DNA of 15,081 nucleotides, taken from Chryseobacterium gleum. GTDB taxonomy: Bacteria > Bacteroidota > Bacteroidia > Flavobacteriales_C > GCA-002722245. Under the pieces are notes generated by a model. The model was not told where the DNA came from. It saw nothing but the letters and a program-made list of their open reading frames with translations, and ran no database searches. Positions 14,566 to 15,081 of the stretch are shown piece by piece. Both the position numbers and the translations under genes were made by a program. The first letter of the stretch is position 1; the number at the start of each line of letters is the position of its first letter. The DNA lies in assembly GCA_945903925.1 (NCBI GenBank), contig CAMDPJ010000027.1, positions 1 to 15,081 on the forward strand. Reading direction: 5' to 3'.

Positions 14566-14673
14566 TAGGACAATAGTTCCTTCATTCCTCAGGATGACAA
14601 CCACTGCAAACCAGAGTATGAAAGAGTTGTGAGAAAGTTTGCCATCCTGAGGAACGAAGGAACTATTGTCCTA
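14566..14673 (+). repeat. REP/MITE-like 31-bp inverted repeat, likely terminator
   Basis: Arms 14566-14596 and 14643-14673 are inverted copies matching at 30 of 31 positions, with a 46-nt centre. The inner word CCTCAGGATG, mirrored as CATCCTGAGG, together with the adjoining 'GAACGAAGGAAC' resembles intergenic repeats I remember as common in Bacteroidota genomes. On the plus strand the right arm is followed by TTTTTTT (14674-14680), so the RNA should form a strong hairpin with a U-tract and end the MuiA-like transcript. The right arm's last three bases are the stop codon of the convergent gene. Copy number in the genome cannot be seen here. Confidence 0.85.
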
Positions 14674-15081
14674 TTTTTTTACCATAACCTTAAGCGTTTT
14701 CTTTTTCTCTTTATCCCCAATTACATCAATAAAATATTTGCCTGCTGCAGGAACATTAAGCTGTAAATTATTTCCGCGAAGAGAATAGAGCACTTTACCA
14801 TTTTCATCTTTTAAAATGAGTAAAGGATTGGCAGCATTTACCTTAATTATTTTTGTTTTGTAGGGCGATGAAGAATAAACATTATCCACTACTTTAATTT
14901 TTTGTTCATATTCGAAAGTACTCGGATTGGCGAAATCCATAAAGCGTATACTGTAAGTTTTTTGCGATTTGTTGCATACTATAAATCCGAAACCAGGTGC
15001 GCCCTCATGCCACATTGGCATTGAATCTTTTTTTACTGGATTAGAATAAGCTAACATACTTACCTTATTGCCAAAACCATC
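14671..15081 (-). CDS. C-terminal part of a protein cut by the right edge, possibly PhoD-like phosphatase
   Basis: 137 codons open from the right edge to TAG at 14671-14673; an internal ATG at 15057 exists, but the frame continues upstream (DGFGNKVS before it), so the gene is partial. The stretches GNKVSMLAYSNP and EGAPGFGFIVCNKSQKTYSIRFMDFANPS recall the C-terminal region of alkaline phosphatase D-like proteins (typically 'GN..M.AVANP' then 'GYGIVxFxKxxRTYTIExW'). This is a remembered resemblance only. The last 60 residues (ANPLLILKDENGKVLYSL ... VPAAGKYFIDVIGDKEKKKTLKVMVKK) look like a beta-sandwich tail and are not a clear T9SS sorting domain. The final codons run into an inverted repeat. 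Confidence 0.7.
   Translation of the reverse strand, partial: DGFGNKVSMLAYSNPVKKDSMPMWHEGAPGFGFIVCNKSQKTYSIRFMDFANPSTFEYEQKIKVVDNVYSSSPYKTKIIKVNAANPLLILKDENGKVLYSLRGNNLQLNVPAAGKYFIDVIGDKEKKKTLKVMVKK

Overview
The window looks like a chromosomal segment of a Bacteroidota bacterium (Flavobacteriia/Sphingobacteriia/Chitinophagia-like), AT-rich and probably not a mobile region. Four kinds of evidence support this: a type IX secretion (T9SS) C-terminal sorting domain on a chitinase; leaders that are A-rich and lack Shine-Dalgarno sequences; several good matches to the Bacteroidota promoter pattern TTTG-N(18-21)-TAnnTTTG; and Bacteroidota-type lipoproteins and TPR proteins. No integrase, transposase, phage gene or CRISPR array was seen.

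Left part (1-5152). A secreted TPR-repeat protein, cut by the left edge, is divergently transcribed from a GH18 chitinase with a T9SS sorting domain. The chitinase is followed 1 nt later by a probable Omp28-like lipoprotein. Next comes a GHL10-type (DUF187) glycoside hydrolase with a C-terminal FnIII-like domain. The theme is extracellular or envelope polysaccharide processing.

Middle (5153-9373). Two very small minus-strand genes, each with its own recognisable promoter, encode a 45-aa Cys/Lys-rich protein and a 56-aa charged protein. Upstream of them is a core-only DEAD-box RNA helicase with a non-ATG start. A plus-strand lipoprotein follows that resembles the N-terminal part of Bacteroidota TlpA-type thioredoxin lipoproteins but lacks the thioredoxin domain. 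A second, RhlE-like DEAD-box helicase lies downstream of a tRNA-Arg(ACG) gene. That tRNA has a consensus promoter and a strong hairpin terminator, and the terminator sits just before the helicase start.

Right part (9454-15081). A tightly overlapping minus-strand operon runs surE, a 3-TM membrane protein, lpxB, then a SpoIID-domain protein; it couples nucleotide phosphatase, lipid A and probable peptidoglycan functions. Divergent from it is a DUF4140/DUF4139 (MuiA-like) secreted protein, preceded by a heptad tandem repeat, a hairpin and an 18-codon upstream ORF that overlaps its start. A near-perfect 31-bp inverted repeat (REP/MITE-like) separates this gene from a convergent, right-edge-truncated gene that may be the C-terminus of a PhoD-like phosphatase. 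The repeat supplies that gene's stop codon.

Most of the window is ordinary housekeeping and envelope sequence. I do not see a clear new multi-gene system. The most unusual items are the two microprotein genes, the lipoprotein without its thioredoxin domain, the MuiA leader, and the inverted repeat that ends a gene.
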